Source: Misgurnus anguillicaudatus
Lineage: Eukaryota > Chordata > Actinopteri > Cypriniformes > Cobitidae
DNA length: 64,000 nt
Direction: 5' to 3'
Assembly (NCBI RefSeq): GCF_027580225.2
Contig: NC_073354.2
Span: forward strand, 5,184,001 to 5,248,000
Below the pieces are notes generated by a model. It was given only the letters and a program-made list of their open reading frames with translations. It was not told where the DNA came from and searched no databases. Position 1 is the first letter of the stretch. Each line of letters starts with the position of its first letter. A program made the translations under genes and the position numbers. Shown piece after piece: positions 24,881 to 34,473 of this stretch.

Positions 24881-25105
24881 TCTGGGTTTGTTTTGATAAT
24901 TTCTCTGAATCTGATCTTTAACCAAAGTCCCTCACAAAAAATGCAATTATCTCAGCTTAAAATGTGCATTTTTGAAGAACCCTACCCAAAATAAAACACA
25001 TAAAATGTTCTGGAAGGCATTAAACTTTTGTAAAATCATAAAAAAATGCTGGTGCTGGCTGGCAACTTTAAATAAATGGGGAAAAAAACGCTGGCAGGGA
25101 AAGAG
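24881..25105. mobile_element. TTAA element fragment, reverse orientation
   Basis: It aligns to the complement of the outer half of copy 2 (CACAAAAAATGCAATTATCT, GGAAGGCATTAAACTTTTGT) and ends CGCTGGCAGGGAAAGAG before TTAA (25106-25109). Confidence 0.65.
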
Positions 25106-25109
25106 TTAA

Positions 25110-25959
25110 TAGCCTAAATTTTAATATTTATTTATTGCATATTGTTATATTAGCTTGGCTTCATTTATGTATGTTAACATTTTAAACAATGAGAATAAAA
25201 TCAACAAGTAAAACAAGAAGGTTTTGAGTAGACTGTATATCAAAGAAGTCGTCCTCCATATTGTTTTATCCATTGTGGTAGCCCTTGCTAACAAAAAGGT
25301 TGGGGACCCCTACACCTCATCACGTCATGTTTAATTCAGTGAGTGTCATCTAATATCTTAGAAATAATCCATTTGACTCCATTTCTGTGTAAAAATGTCT
25401 TAACATTTAAAAGTCTGATAAAAGAGTCTAGAAGTAAGATTTAATATAGGTGCAGTAATTACTTCTGATTCATCCAAAAGGTCAAATCAAGAATGTTGTG
25501 TTCCATACAATGTCCTTTTCTTTGTTCTGTCTTAAAAATATAAACTGCAGTTCAAAAGTTTACAGTCAATTGACTGAAAGGTATCTCATTATCTTAAATA
25601 TCTAAAGGCATATGGTTACATTTTAGATTTCAGAAGTTTTTTTAGAAGTTTTCTATACATGGATTTCTCGGCGACTTCATCACTGCTTGCACACGCAACC
25701 GAGAGGCAGAAAGAAGAGACGTGTCTCGTGTTGGTGGCTAGTAGCGGTGTTTGTAAGTCAAAATGGCAAGGAGATGTTGTGTGGTTAACTGTGCAGTGTT
25801 GGGTGCTGATGTTTATCATACCAGTAGATACAGCTATTACTTTACTAGCCTAACATTATAACTCATACATGTATCACACTGCAAAAATAAAGACAGACAA
25901 ACAGATCCAACTAAAATCAAGTTTTATTTAGTGAGCAGTTATATACAAAGCTTCAGTAC
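25110..25959. other. Intronic stretch with one hAT-type end
   Basis: GGTTGGGGACCCCTA at about 25300-25314 is a hAT-type terminus (compare CAGAGGTCCCCAACC at 61164), without a partner. Nothing else was recognised. Confidence 0.4.
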
Positions 25960-25963
25960 TTAA

Positions 25964-26179
25964 AGGCGGAGTCCACGATGTTTGAAAGCCAATGTTGATA
26001 TTTGAAATCACCTAAACAAACACGCCCCTACCCCAATAGAATCTGGACCTTCTGTTGATAGACCCGCCCCACACATAAGCAACCTGGCATTTGATTTGAT
26101 TTTATTGGCTATAAGTGTGTTTTGGTAGTCGGCCCGTCTCCTTTTCCAACGCGTTTTTCAAACATCGTGGACTTCGCCT
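25964..26179. mobile_element. TTAA-flanked MITE (AGGCGGAGTCCACGATG ends)
   Basis: TTAA on both sides. The TIR AGGCGGAGTCCACGATGTTT then GAAA is matched by TTTCAAACATCGTGGACTTC then GCCT. The size is 216 bp, and it lies 456 bp upstream of the first ext1 exon in the window. Confidence 0.82.
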
Positions 26180-26634
26180 TTAAGGGTTGCAGTAGCGGAC
26201 CAGCTCACCAATCAGGCTTTCTGCTTCTATGATGCGCATGCACCCTGTAATGTTTGTAAACAGGAAACCCGTGTATCGAAAAATTGAAAAAAAAAATATA
26301 ATTGTACGAAACCTTTTGAATGGTATACAGTATTTGGATTATTCTGTTGTTTCCAAATAGTGTGTTGTGTGCTGTAGACAGGTGTAACTGTCAGTGATTG
26401 ATAGTTTGATTTTACCATCAGAGTTCTTGTTAAATTAAAAATTTATGCATATATTTTATTTCCTTAATATTTAACCCTTTTGACAAAGCCATCTAATAAC
26501 TGCTTATGTAGATCAAAAATAAGTCAATAAACATTATGTCTGCATGTACAGTACACTGGATTTGCTGGTCATGTGCATTTAATCTTTTTTTTAAAGAGCT
26601 GAGTGTAATGTTTTGTGTTTATGTGTCTCCACAG

Positions 26635-26728
26635 GTTTGATTATCAGGAGCTCTTACACAACTCCAGTTTCTGCCTTGTTCCTCGAGGCAGGCGGCTCGG
26701 GTCCTTCCGCTTTCTAGAGGCCCTCCAG
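26635..26728 (+). CDS. ext1: Exostosin-1 (ext1) internal coding exon, equivalent of human exon 2
   Basis: The exon translates to 31 codons after one leading base that completes a split codon. It contains [20 protein letters not shown] followed by [11 protein letters not shown], the signature of the GT47 exostosin domain of EXT1. EXT1 with EXT2 forms the Golgi heparan sulfate co-polymerase, which adds alternating GlcA and GlcNAc. The exon is bounded by ..CCACAG and CAG/GT, and its 94 bp equals human exon 2. Aligned on human numbering, Gly339 and Arg340, positions mutated in hereditary multiple exostoses, are both kept (the G and first R of PRGRR). No stop or frameshift is present, so the copy looks functional. 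The paralogue (ext1a, b or c) cannot be fixed from this exon. Confidence 0.96.
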
Positions 26729-27605
26729 GTTGGTGGCTCTGAACTTAGCCTGTTTATTTTTTATTTTTTTATTATATAATGCAAACACAGAAAGTGACTC
26801 ATGTGCTGAATAATAAATGGAAAAACAAAACAAAACAAAAACAAATAAAACAAACAAACAAACATATTCGCTGCCCATACAAATTCAAACAAATAGCTGC
26901 TGTATATGTGCATTAAAGTTGCATATGGGTTTATAACAATGGATAATTCAATTCAATAATAAGATTAAAGCAAATTCATTAGGTTGAAAAAAAAGGGGGG
27001 GGTGTAGGATGAGAGAGATGACCATGAGTAGTTGTATTGTAGTAGGAAAATAGTTTTATATTGTATTCATTGTACATGTTGTAAGGTAATAAGCGAGTTT
27101 TTGGGGACAGATGGGGCACCCCATGACCCCGCAGGATAATTCCTGCCCCAGATCACCGCTCTCACGCCAACCCTAATATATTGCTTTTAGAATGGTGTCA
27201 AACAAAAACATCTAGTGTGTATTGCATTAAAAAAGTGGACGTGCAGTAGAGAACCAGACCAGTGCCCTTACGAAAAAGAAGTATACTTCAAGTTCATTTT
27301 ATTAAGTATACTTAAGTAATGTTGGAGTATAGTTTAAAGTATACTTTATGTAGTAAGTGTACTAACATTTATGTTCTAGTAGTATACTTGTAAGTGTACT
27401 GCTTGAATACCGCTTGGGACTAAATTGGCCCACTTTTAGTATATAAAAGTATACTTCTAAGTGTACTATAAGTGTAAGAGTAGTCAACTTTAAGTGTACA
27501 ACTAGTGCACAATTAGTTCTTCATTTGTACTGCAAGTGAACTCATTAGTATACTAGTAGTTTTCTAGACTTATACTTCAAGTGTACATGCAAATGTTCTG
27601 TTAGT

Positions 27606-28035
27606 GTACTCTTAGTAAACTAGTAGGTTACTAATTTTGTGCTGCAGGTATACTTCCAAGTGTTCTTTTAATTTATTTTTAGTTAACTAGTAGTTTACTA
27701 GTCATATACTTCAAGTGTACATGCAAGTGTTCTGTTAGTGTACTCTTAGTAAACTAGTAGGTTACTAATTTTGTGCTGCAGGTATACTTCCAAGTGTTCT
27801 TTTAATTTATTTTTAGTTAACTAGTAGTTTACTAGTCATATACTTCAAGTGTACATGCAAGTGTTCTGTTAGTGTACTCTTAGTAAACTAGTAGGTTACT
27901 AATTTTGTGCTGCAGGTATACTTCCAAGTGTTCTTTTAATTTATTTTTAGTTAACTAGTAGTTTACTAGTCATATACTGAAAGTGTACATGCAAGTTGTC
28001 TGTTAGTGTACTCTTAGTAAACTAGTAGGTTACTT
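27606..28035. repeat. 134-bp tandem array (left inverted arm)
   Basis: The landmark GTACTCTTAGTAAACTAGTA recurs at 27606, 27740, 27874 and 28008, exactly 134 bp apart. The middle units are almost identical, indicating recent expansion or homogenisation. Units contain TAGTTAACTAGTAG and CTAGTAGTTTACTAG palindromes. Confidence 0.95.
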
Positions 28036-28050
28036 ATTGTATGCTGCTTG

Positions 28051-28324
28051 TGTAACAAAGCACTTTGACACTGAGGATCCATCTGCAGGTTTTTATTAAA
28101 CACTCATATTCCAACAGGCAAGGTCAAACAACAGCAATGTCAGACAGGCAAACCGCTCAGCAATGACAGCCAGTACAAATCAAGACTTTGCGCTAACTGA
28201 ATGTTTCCAGAGAGTTTATATAGGCTGTCCAATGAGCTTCAGGTGGCAGAGTAATCAGTCCAGGTATGAGGGATTATGGGAAATAGAGTCCAGAACGAAA
28301 GTTAATTTTCAGGGGATTCAGCCA
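28051..28324 (-). mobile_element. Probable solo LTR, antisense
   Basis: Read on the minus strand it starts TGGCTGAATCCCC, has a TATA-like CCTATATAAACTCTC, an AATAAAAACCTGC polyadenylation signal and ends TTTGTTACA, giving TG..CA borders and LTR-like promoter order. No target duplication is convincing and no internal region is attached, so it is called with reserve. Confidence 0.5.
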
Positions 28325-28340
28325 TATATATAGATACATA

Positions 28341-29349
28341 TACAACCTCAAATCAGAAAAAGTTGGGACACGTAGAAATTTTGAATAAAAAAGGAATGGA
28401 ATAATTTATAAATCTCATAAACTTATATTTTATTCACAATAAAATATAGATAACATATCAAATGTTGAAAGTGAGACATTTTGAAATGTCATGCCAAATA
28501 TTGGCTCAATTTGGATTTTATGAGAGCTACACATTCCAAAAAAGTTGGGACAGGTAGCAATAAGAGGCCGGAAAAGTTAAATGTACATATAAGGAACAGC
28601 TGGAGGAGGACCAAGGTTTAGGAATAGGAATGGTGTCCCATTCTTGTCTAATACAGGCTTCTAGTTGCTCAACTGTCTTAGGTCTTCTTTGTCGCATCTT
28701 CCTCTTTATGATGCACCAAATATTTTCTATGGGTGAAAGATCTGGACTGCAGGCTGGCCATTTCAGTACTCAGATACTTCTTCTACGCAGTCTTGATGTT
28801 GTAATTGATGCAGTATGTGGTCTGGCATTGTCATGTTGGAAAATGCAAGGTCTTCCCCAAAAGAGACAACGTCTGAATGGGAGCATATGTGGTTATAGAA
28901 CTTGGATAAACCTTTCAGCATTGATGGTGCCTTTCAAGATGTGTAAGCTGCCCATGCCACACGCACTCATGCAACCCCAAACCATCAGACATGCAGACTT
29001 CTGAACTGAGCGCTAATAACAACTTGGGTTGTCATTGTCCTCTTTAGTCCGGATGAAATGGCGTCCCCGTTTCCCAAAAAGAACTTCAGATTTTGATTCG
29101 TTGGACCACAGAACAGTTTTCCACTTTGCCAAAGTCCATTTTAAATGACCCTTGCCCAGGGAAAATGCCTGTGCTTCTGGATCATGTATAGATATGGCTT
29201 CTTTTTTGACCTATAGCGTTTTAGCTGGCAACGGCGAATGGCACAGTGGATTGTGTCCACTGACAATGTTTTCTGGAGCCCATGTTATGATTTCCATTAC
29301 AGTAGCATTCCTGTATGTGATGCAGTGCAGTCCCAAAGATCCAAAATGA
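28341..29349 (-). pseudogene. Tc1-like transposase relic (DD34E), antisense
   Basis: The minus strand encodes broken stretches of a Tc1-family transposase: GRPCIFQHDNARPHTA with the second Asp, WPACSPDLSPIENIW with the Glu, and VEQLEACIRQEWDTIPIPK near the C-terminus. Stops and frameshifts interrupt it. The outer end is the TIR-like TACAACCTCAAATCAGAAAA then AGTTGGGAC at 28341. The 5' half, with the DNA-binding domain, is absent. It sits as cargo between the two tandem arrays. Confidence 0.85.
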
Positions 29350-29579
29350 TCCAATATTTGACATTTTTTTATTTATTATTTTTGTTTCATTAGCTCACTG
29401 ATAGCATACGAAAGATTTAGCTTCAAATTGAAAGTACAATTAAAAGGTATATGTCAAGTATAAAAATTAATACACAGGAACATAATGTACTTTAAGTGCA
29501 ATGTATATATATTTATAGTATGATGTTAAGTTCACTTAAAGTAGTAAAGTAGTATAGTAAAAGAATACTTGCAAGTATA

Positions 29580-30240
29580 CCTGCAGCACACAATTAGTAA
29601 CATACTAGTTTACTAAGAGTACACTAACAGAACACTTGCATGTACACTTTCAGTGTGACTAGTACACTGCTATTTAACTAAAAGTATAGTAAACGAATAC
29701 TTGCAGGTATGCCTGCAGCACACAATTGGTAACTTGCTGGTTTGCTGGGGGTGCACTGGCAGAACACTTGCATGTACACTTTCAGTGTGACTGGTGCACT
29801 GCTATTTAACTAAAAGTATAGTAAACGAATACTTGCAAGTATACCTGCAGCACACAATTAGTAACTTACTAGTTTACTAAGAGTACACTAACAGAACAAT
29901 TGTATGTACACTTCAAGTATGACTAGTACACTACTAGTTAACTAAAAGTATAGTAAAAGAATACATGCAAGTATACCTGCAGCACACAATTAGTGACTTA
30001 CTAGTTTAATAAGAGTACACTAACAGAACAATTGCATGTACACTTTCAGTATGACTAGTACACTACTAGTTAACTAAAAGTATAGTAAAAGAATACTTGC
30101 AAGTATACCTGCAGCACACAATTAGTAACTTACTAGTTTAATAAGAGTACACTAACAGAACAATTGCATGTTCACTTTCAGTATGAGTACTAGTTAACTA
30201 AAAGTATAGTAAAAGAATACTTTAAGTATACCTGCAGCAG
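29580..30240. repeat. 132-bp tandem array (right inverted arm)
   Basis: CTGCAGCACACAATT (or close variants) recurs at 29581, 29713, 29845, 29977, 30109 and 30232, giving five units, four of exactly 132 bp. The sequence is the reverse complement of the left array with divergence. The unit starting at 29713 carries the A-to-G tract described in the findings. Confidence 0.95.
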
Positions 30241-30934
30241 TAAATTAATAACCTAGTTTATTAACACTAAAGATTCTCCATAAAGATAATATACATTTGT
30301 ACACTACATATACTTTCAAAATTTACTTAAAATATACTCTTTCTAAAGGATGCTAAATAATGTATTTTATAAATATGCTGTCAGTGCATTATTATAATGA
30401 TAACTTTAACAGATAAAGTATACCTAAAGTAAACTTTAAAATAAGTTCAAATTATTATACTTTAAAAATTGCACAGAACTTTATCTCCAAGTATACTTTT
30501 AGAAAATATACTAAATTATAATTATTTTGAAATATGTTAAAAGTTTAATTGTAAGCAAATATGTTGTAAGCATACTTTCAATATATTCAAAGTAGTACAT
30601 TTCTTTCTAAGTATATTTGTAATGTACTATTGCAAAGTTAAATATAGTTGAAATACAATAAAGTATATTTATTTTTCACCAGGGCTATTCATTCATTCAT
30701 TACTTTATACTATATAAGTATATGTCAGTAAACAAGTATAGGCCAAATATACTTAGACATTTCTGTCAGTATAGGTCAAGTATACTTTATTACAATTTAA
30801 GTATATTTCTGAGAAAGACCTAAAGTACATTTTAGAAAAGTACATAAAAAGTAAACTGAAAGTATACTTTCTTATTTTAAGTTTAAAAGAAGTATACTTT
30901 AAGCACACTTGAATAAACTTCTTTTTCGTAAGGG

Positions 30935-31870
30935 TGGTCAGGTCAACACACACAACACATTGACCCTGTGTTATATTTTTATATTTAACAGTTGATAATG
31001 TATGAATATGTCATGGATCTACTAGTGTTTGATGCATTAAAAAAGTGTGATGTGTAGTGCAGAGCCAGGCCAGAGCAAAGGCCTTGTCAACATACACGCC
31101 ACACTTGCCCTATTTTATACTTTGTTTGAATGTGCCTATGTCTGATTATTTAAAGTGTAGTGCCTGAAATAATAGTGATAATAATAATAATAAGGGTGTA
31201 AGGCATGAAAAGCGAGACCAGACTGAGGCTGGAAACCCCGGAGGAGAGATTACGGGGGACAACAAGGAAGCAAAAAGCCCCAGACCCAATGCCACACAAA
31301 TTCACCCCTGATATATTTCTGTGTTTATTCAAAATAACGATTGAAAAAAAAGAATGTCAATCTCTCATCCTGTAAATGTGTGTGGGGGAGTATTATTTTG
31401 GCTGGTCTCAGACATAGAAGATAAGCTGAATTGTGAATGTTGTAAGGTAATAAGAGATGTCCAAGAGGGATGTGGCTGTAGTGTGTTATTATTAATAGAG
31501 TTGGACAGGTAATGCATTGAGATGTAGTCTATTAGCAGGTTTTTCCACGATGCAATATGAATTTTGTTTCTTGTTTTCCAGTTCATGAGGATTGTTTTCT
31601 TTGCGATGGTTAGCGCCACCAAAAGTAACTGACTATTTGTATTGTTAAAGTTTGTTGCTGATAAGTCTCCGAGTAGACAAAGGGATGGATCCATTGGGAT
31701 GTGACATCCCAAAATGACAGATAATGATTTAGTGACACTTTCCCAGATTTGATTAATTGGAGTGCAATACCAAAGTGTGTGAACATATGTGTCTGGGGTA
31801 TTTTGAGTGCAATATGCGCAGATTTCTTTGCCTGTTTAAAAACCTTTCATCAATTTCATTGGCTTGAATG
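30935..31870 (-). pseudogene. L1-type LINE ORF2 3' end, antisense relic
   Basis: On the minus strand a frame reads CAYCTQNTPDTYVHTLWYCT (a C..C..H..C zinc-like motif of L1 ORF2) and then LGCHIPMDPSLCLLGDLS and VALTIAKKTILMNWK, the usual fish L1 ORF2 C-terminus. It ends at a stop near 31365 after HTFTG. The 3' untranslated part continues to 30935 and probably resumes at 27264-27000 beyond the Foldback-like insertion. Everything 5' of the C-terminal part is missing, as in typical 5'-truncated LINEs. Confidence 0.75.
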
Positions 31871-32017
31871 TTTTTAGGGTGCTGCAGTTTGGAGCCCTGA
31901 GGTTACACTACACTGATGTAAAGGTTATTGGTATTGACATCCTGTCATCTTTTCACAAACACCCAGCGATTCTAATATTGAAGAAGAGATGTGAAAAGAT
32001 CTATTAATAAACCCCCA

Positions 32018-32020
<3 letters not shown>

Positions 32021-32059
<39 letters not shown>
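32021..32059. repeat. (CT)n microsatellite
   Basis: About 18 CT units ending in TTTCT. Confidence 0.95.
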
Positions 32060-32060
<1 letters not shown>

Positions 32061-32509
32061 GGCCTCACACATACTGTATAAAAATGCAAAAAAAATTTCA
32101 TGTATTAAAAATTTAGAACTGTTGGGACACCTTTTAGTTTTCTAGTAAAAAAAAATCATTTCCAGCAAAAGGCCTCAGTTCACCAAGACCAAGCACATCA
32201 TAGGCATCACATCAGTAATCAGTGAAACCCCTGCTGCAACCACCACAGCAAGCAAGCATTGGTCCCAATTACACCACTGGCCTGAGCGGTCAGCGTAAAA
32301 CCTAAGAGCCCAGACTGGACTCAATTTCTGTCTTTCTCCAGCAACCAAGGGTGTACTCACACTATGTGTACTGTACTGTAACTGAGTTCGCTTGACCCCC
32401 AGAGTACGGTTTGTTTGATCACTCAGTACCATACCAGGGTGTGGTACACTTGAGCTTTTCCTGGTACGTTTTGCAGAGGTGGTCTCTGGCACGGTACGCT
32501 TTGTTTCGG

Positions 32510-33940
32510 ATGTGGGGTGTGAAGTAACCACTCGTTACAACCGAGGTATGCAGCAAAGCATTTGTGAAGCCACAACACGCACAACCTTGAGGCGGATGGG
32601 CTACTGTTGTGGTTTTCCTTTTCCTCAAATGAAACAATCTTCAGTCTTAGGTTCTGATTTCAAGAGATAGACTTTTATTTTCCGGACAAAACAAAAAGCA
32701 GAGGCCGCCCGGAGAATCCTCCCAAACCCAGTCTGCCGGCCTGGGAGGAATCTCCAAATCAGTCTGACCCTCCAAGCCAGGGCCTGGCAAATATACGGGT
32801 CCTTGTCCCCTCCCCTCATGGTTCAAACAATATGTTTCTGTTCAGACTTGTAACTTGAAGAATCACATGACAGTCCCCAGACCAGACCAGTGTCTCCTTT
32901 CCTTGACCTATTTGACCCTTGGCTATTTGCTAATACTAAAATCCTTTGTGCCCTGAAACATGAATACACACAGCTGGGTTGCAATAGCAATCCCATGGCA
33001 AACAAACTCCTGATCCACACACAGCCTAACACATAACATGCATAACTTCCTAACACATGATGCACCACACAGATGGCTTTTAAACTCCTGACTCACACAC
33101 AGCATAACACATGACATGCATAACTTCATGGTAAACAAATTGCATGTGATTATAATGGTAAACTCATATTGATGTAGATTGGGATTAAAATAAACTTCTT
33201 CACTACAACAGTAGAAGACCCCACCGGGTACCACTCATCTCCACTACAAATAGGAAAAAGAGGCTACAATTTGCACGAGCTCACCAAAATTGGACAGCTG
33301 AAGATTGGAAAAATGTTGCCTGGTCTGATGAGTCTCGATTTCTGTTGAGACATTCAGATGGTAGAGTCAGAATTTGGTGTAAATAGAATGAGAACATTGA
33401 TCCATCATGTCTTGTTACCACTGTGCATGCTGGTGGTGTGGTGTAATGATGTGGGGGATGTTTTCTTGGCACACTTTAGGCCCCTTAGTGCCAATTGGGC
33501 ATCGTTTAAATGCCACGGCCTACCTGAACATTGTTTCTGACCATGTCCAACCCTTTATGATCACCATGTAACATCCTCTGATAGCTACTTCCAGCAGGAT
33601 AATGCAGCATGTTACAAAGCTCAAATCATTTCAAATTGGTTTCTTGAACATGACAATGAGTTCACTGTACTAAAATGGCCCCCACAGTCACCAGATCTCA
33701 ACCCAATAGAGCATCTTTGGGATGTGGTGGAACGGGAGCTTCATGCCCTGGATGTGCATCCCACAAATCTCCATCAACTGCAAGATGCTATCCTATCAAT
33801 ATGGGCCAACATTTCTAAAGAATGCTTTCAGCACCTTGTTGAATTAATGCCACGTAGAATTAAGGCAGTTCTGAAGGTGAAAGGAGGTCAAACACAGTAT
33901 TAGTATGGTGTTCATAATAATTCTTTAGGTGAGTGTATAT
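32510..33940 (+). pseudogene. Tc1-like transposase relic, split by a solo LTR
   Basis: The plus strand reads VTTRYNRGMQQSICEATTRT then LRRMGY up to 32604. After the LTR it resumes with SRRPHRVPL and RLQFARAHQNWTAEDWKNVA. WSDESRF holds the first catalytic Asp, and WPPQSPDLNPIEHLWDVVER holds the Glu. There are stops (for example WCK* near 33380) and frameshifts. It ends KGGQTQY* at about 33902, followed by the TIR-like ATAATTCTTTAGGTGAGTGT. The N-terminal half of the DNA-binding domain is lost. Confidence 0.88.
32605..33202 (-). mobile_element. Solo LTR inserted in the Tc1 relic
   Basis: The insert begins TGTTGTGG and ends CTTCTTCA, with CTAC on both sides (32601-32604 and 33203-33206), a 4-bp target duplication that restores the Tc1 codon context when removed. 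In the minus orientation an AATAAA lies about 80 bp before the end, supporting that direction. About 598 bp, with no internal domain. Confidence 0.75.
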
Positions 33941-34455
33941 ATTATAGATGAGAGTATTCAATGGCAATATGGCAATAAATATCCTCACAACATTATTATT
34001 TCTCAAAACTTTATGACAAAAATGAATTTCAAAGCTGTATTCTTAAAGTTATTCAAAGATGCATACATTATTCTGCATATGATTGAATATTAGAGTATTC
34101 ATATAACGACAATGAACGTCTCATGGCAATAAATGTACATAACTTAACATAACAGCATTATGAAATTAATAAACAGACAAGGAAGCAGGATTAACATGTA
34201 AATTGTATTATTACTGGAAAAACAGCAATATTACTGAAATAAACTCTGAGGTACAGTAAATGCGTCAAACACGCTGTTAACCACACTTACATGTCTAAAT
34301 AAGCAATAACAATGGAAAAAACATGACAAAAATTATACTTAAAAGGAAAATATTCTTACAGTTATTCAAAGATGCACACATTATTTCATATATTATGTTA
34401 CTGAAACACACCAGTGGCTTTGCTGTCATCAGTATTAAACATGTTACCCCTCGAA
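33941..34455. other. Intronic stretch without recognised gene
   Basis: AT-rich, with a few internal direct repeats (GTTATTCAAAGATGCA at about 34049 and 34360). It leads into a poly(C) run at 34456-34473. Confidence 0.4.
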
Positions 34456-34473
34456 CCCCCCCCCCCCCCCCCC

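Larger units (their letters stand above)
1..26634 (+). other. ext1: ext1 intron 1 (3' part; 5' end outside window)
   Basis: No exon-like reading frame with homology was recognised here. In vertebrates EXT1 intron 1 is very long, so a 26-kb repeat-filled stretch upstream of exon 2 is expected. The intron ends in TGTCTCCACAG. Conserved enhancers may exist but cannot be seen without alignment. Bases 1-100 contain ACATGTAAACACC and TTGATCAGATTAACGTTGAT, resembling the termini of the element at 57457-58635. Confidence 0.8.
27265..30934. mobile_element. Foldback-like element with tandem-array inverted ends
   Basis: The termini CCCTTACGAAAAAGAAGTAT and ACTTCTTTTTCGTAAGGG are inverted. Inward of each end are AAGTATACTT-type palindromes and then a tandem array: 134-bp units on the left and 132-bp units on the right. 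The right units are the reverse complement of the left ones. The centre (28051-29450) is cargo: a solo LTR and a Tc1-like relic. The whole 3.67 kb could fold into a giant hairpin, as in Drosophila FB elements. It lies within L1-derived sequence. No transposase was seen. Confidence 0.8.

Noticed and set aside
28630..29004. 124-codon plus-strand frame
   Set aside because: It is the antisense shadow of the Tc1-like transposase relic on the minus strand.
27606..30240. Regular repeats that might suggest a CRISPR array
   Set aside because: The units are 132-134 bp contiguous tandem repeats without unique spacers, in a vertebrate genome, forming the arms of an inverted element.
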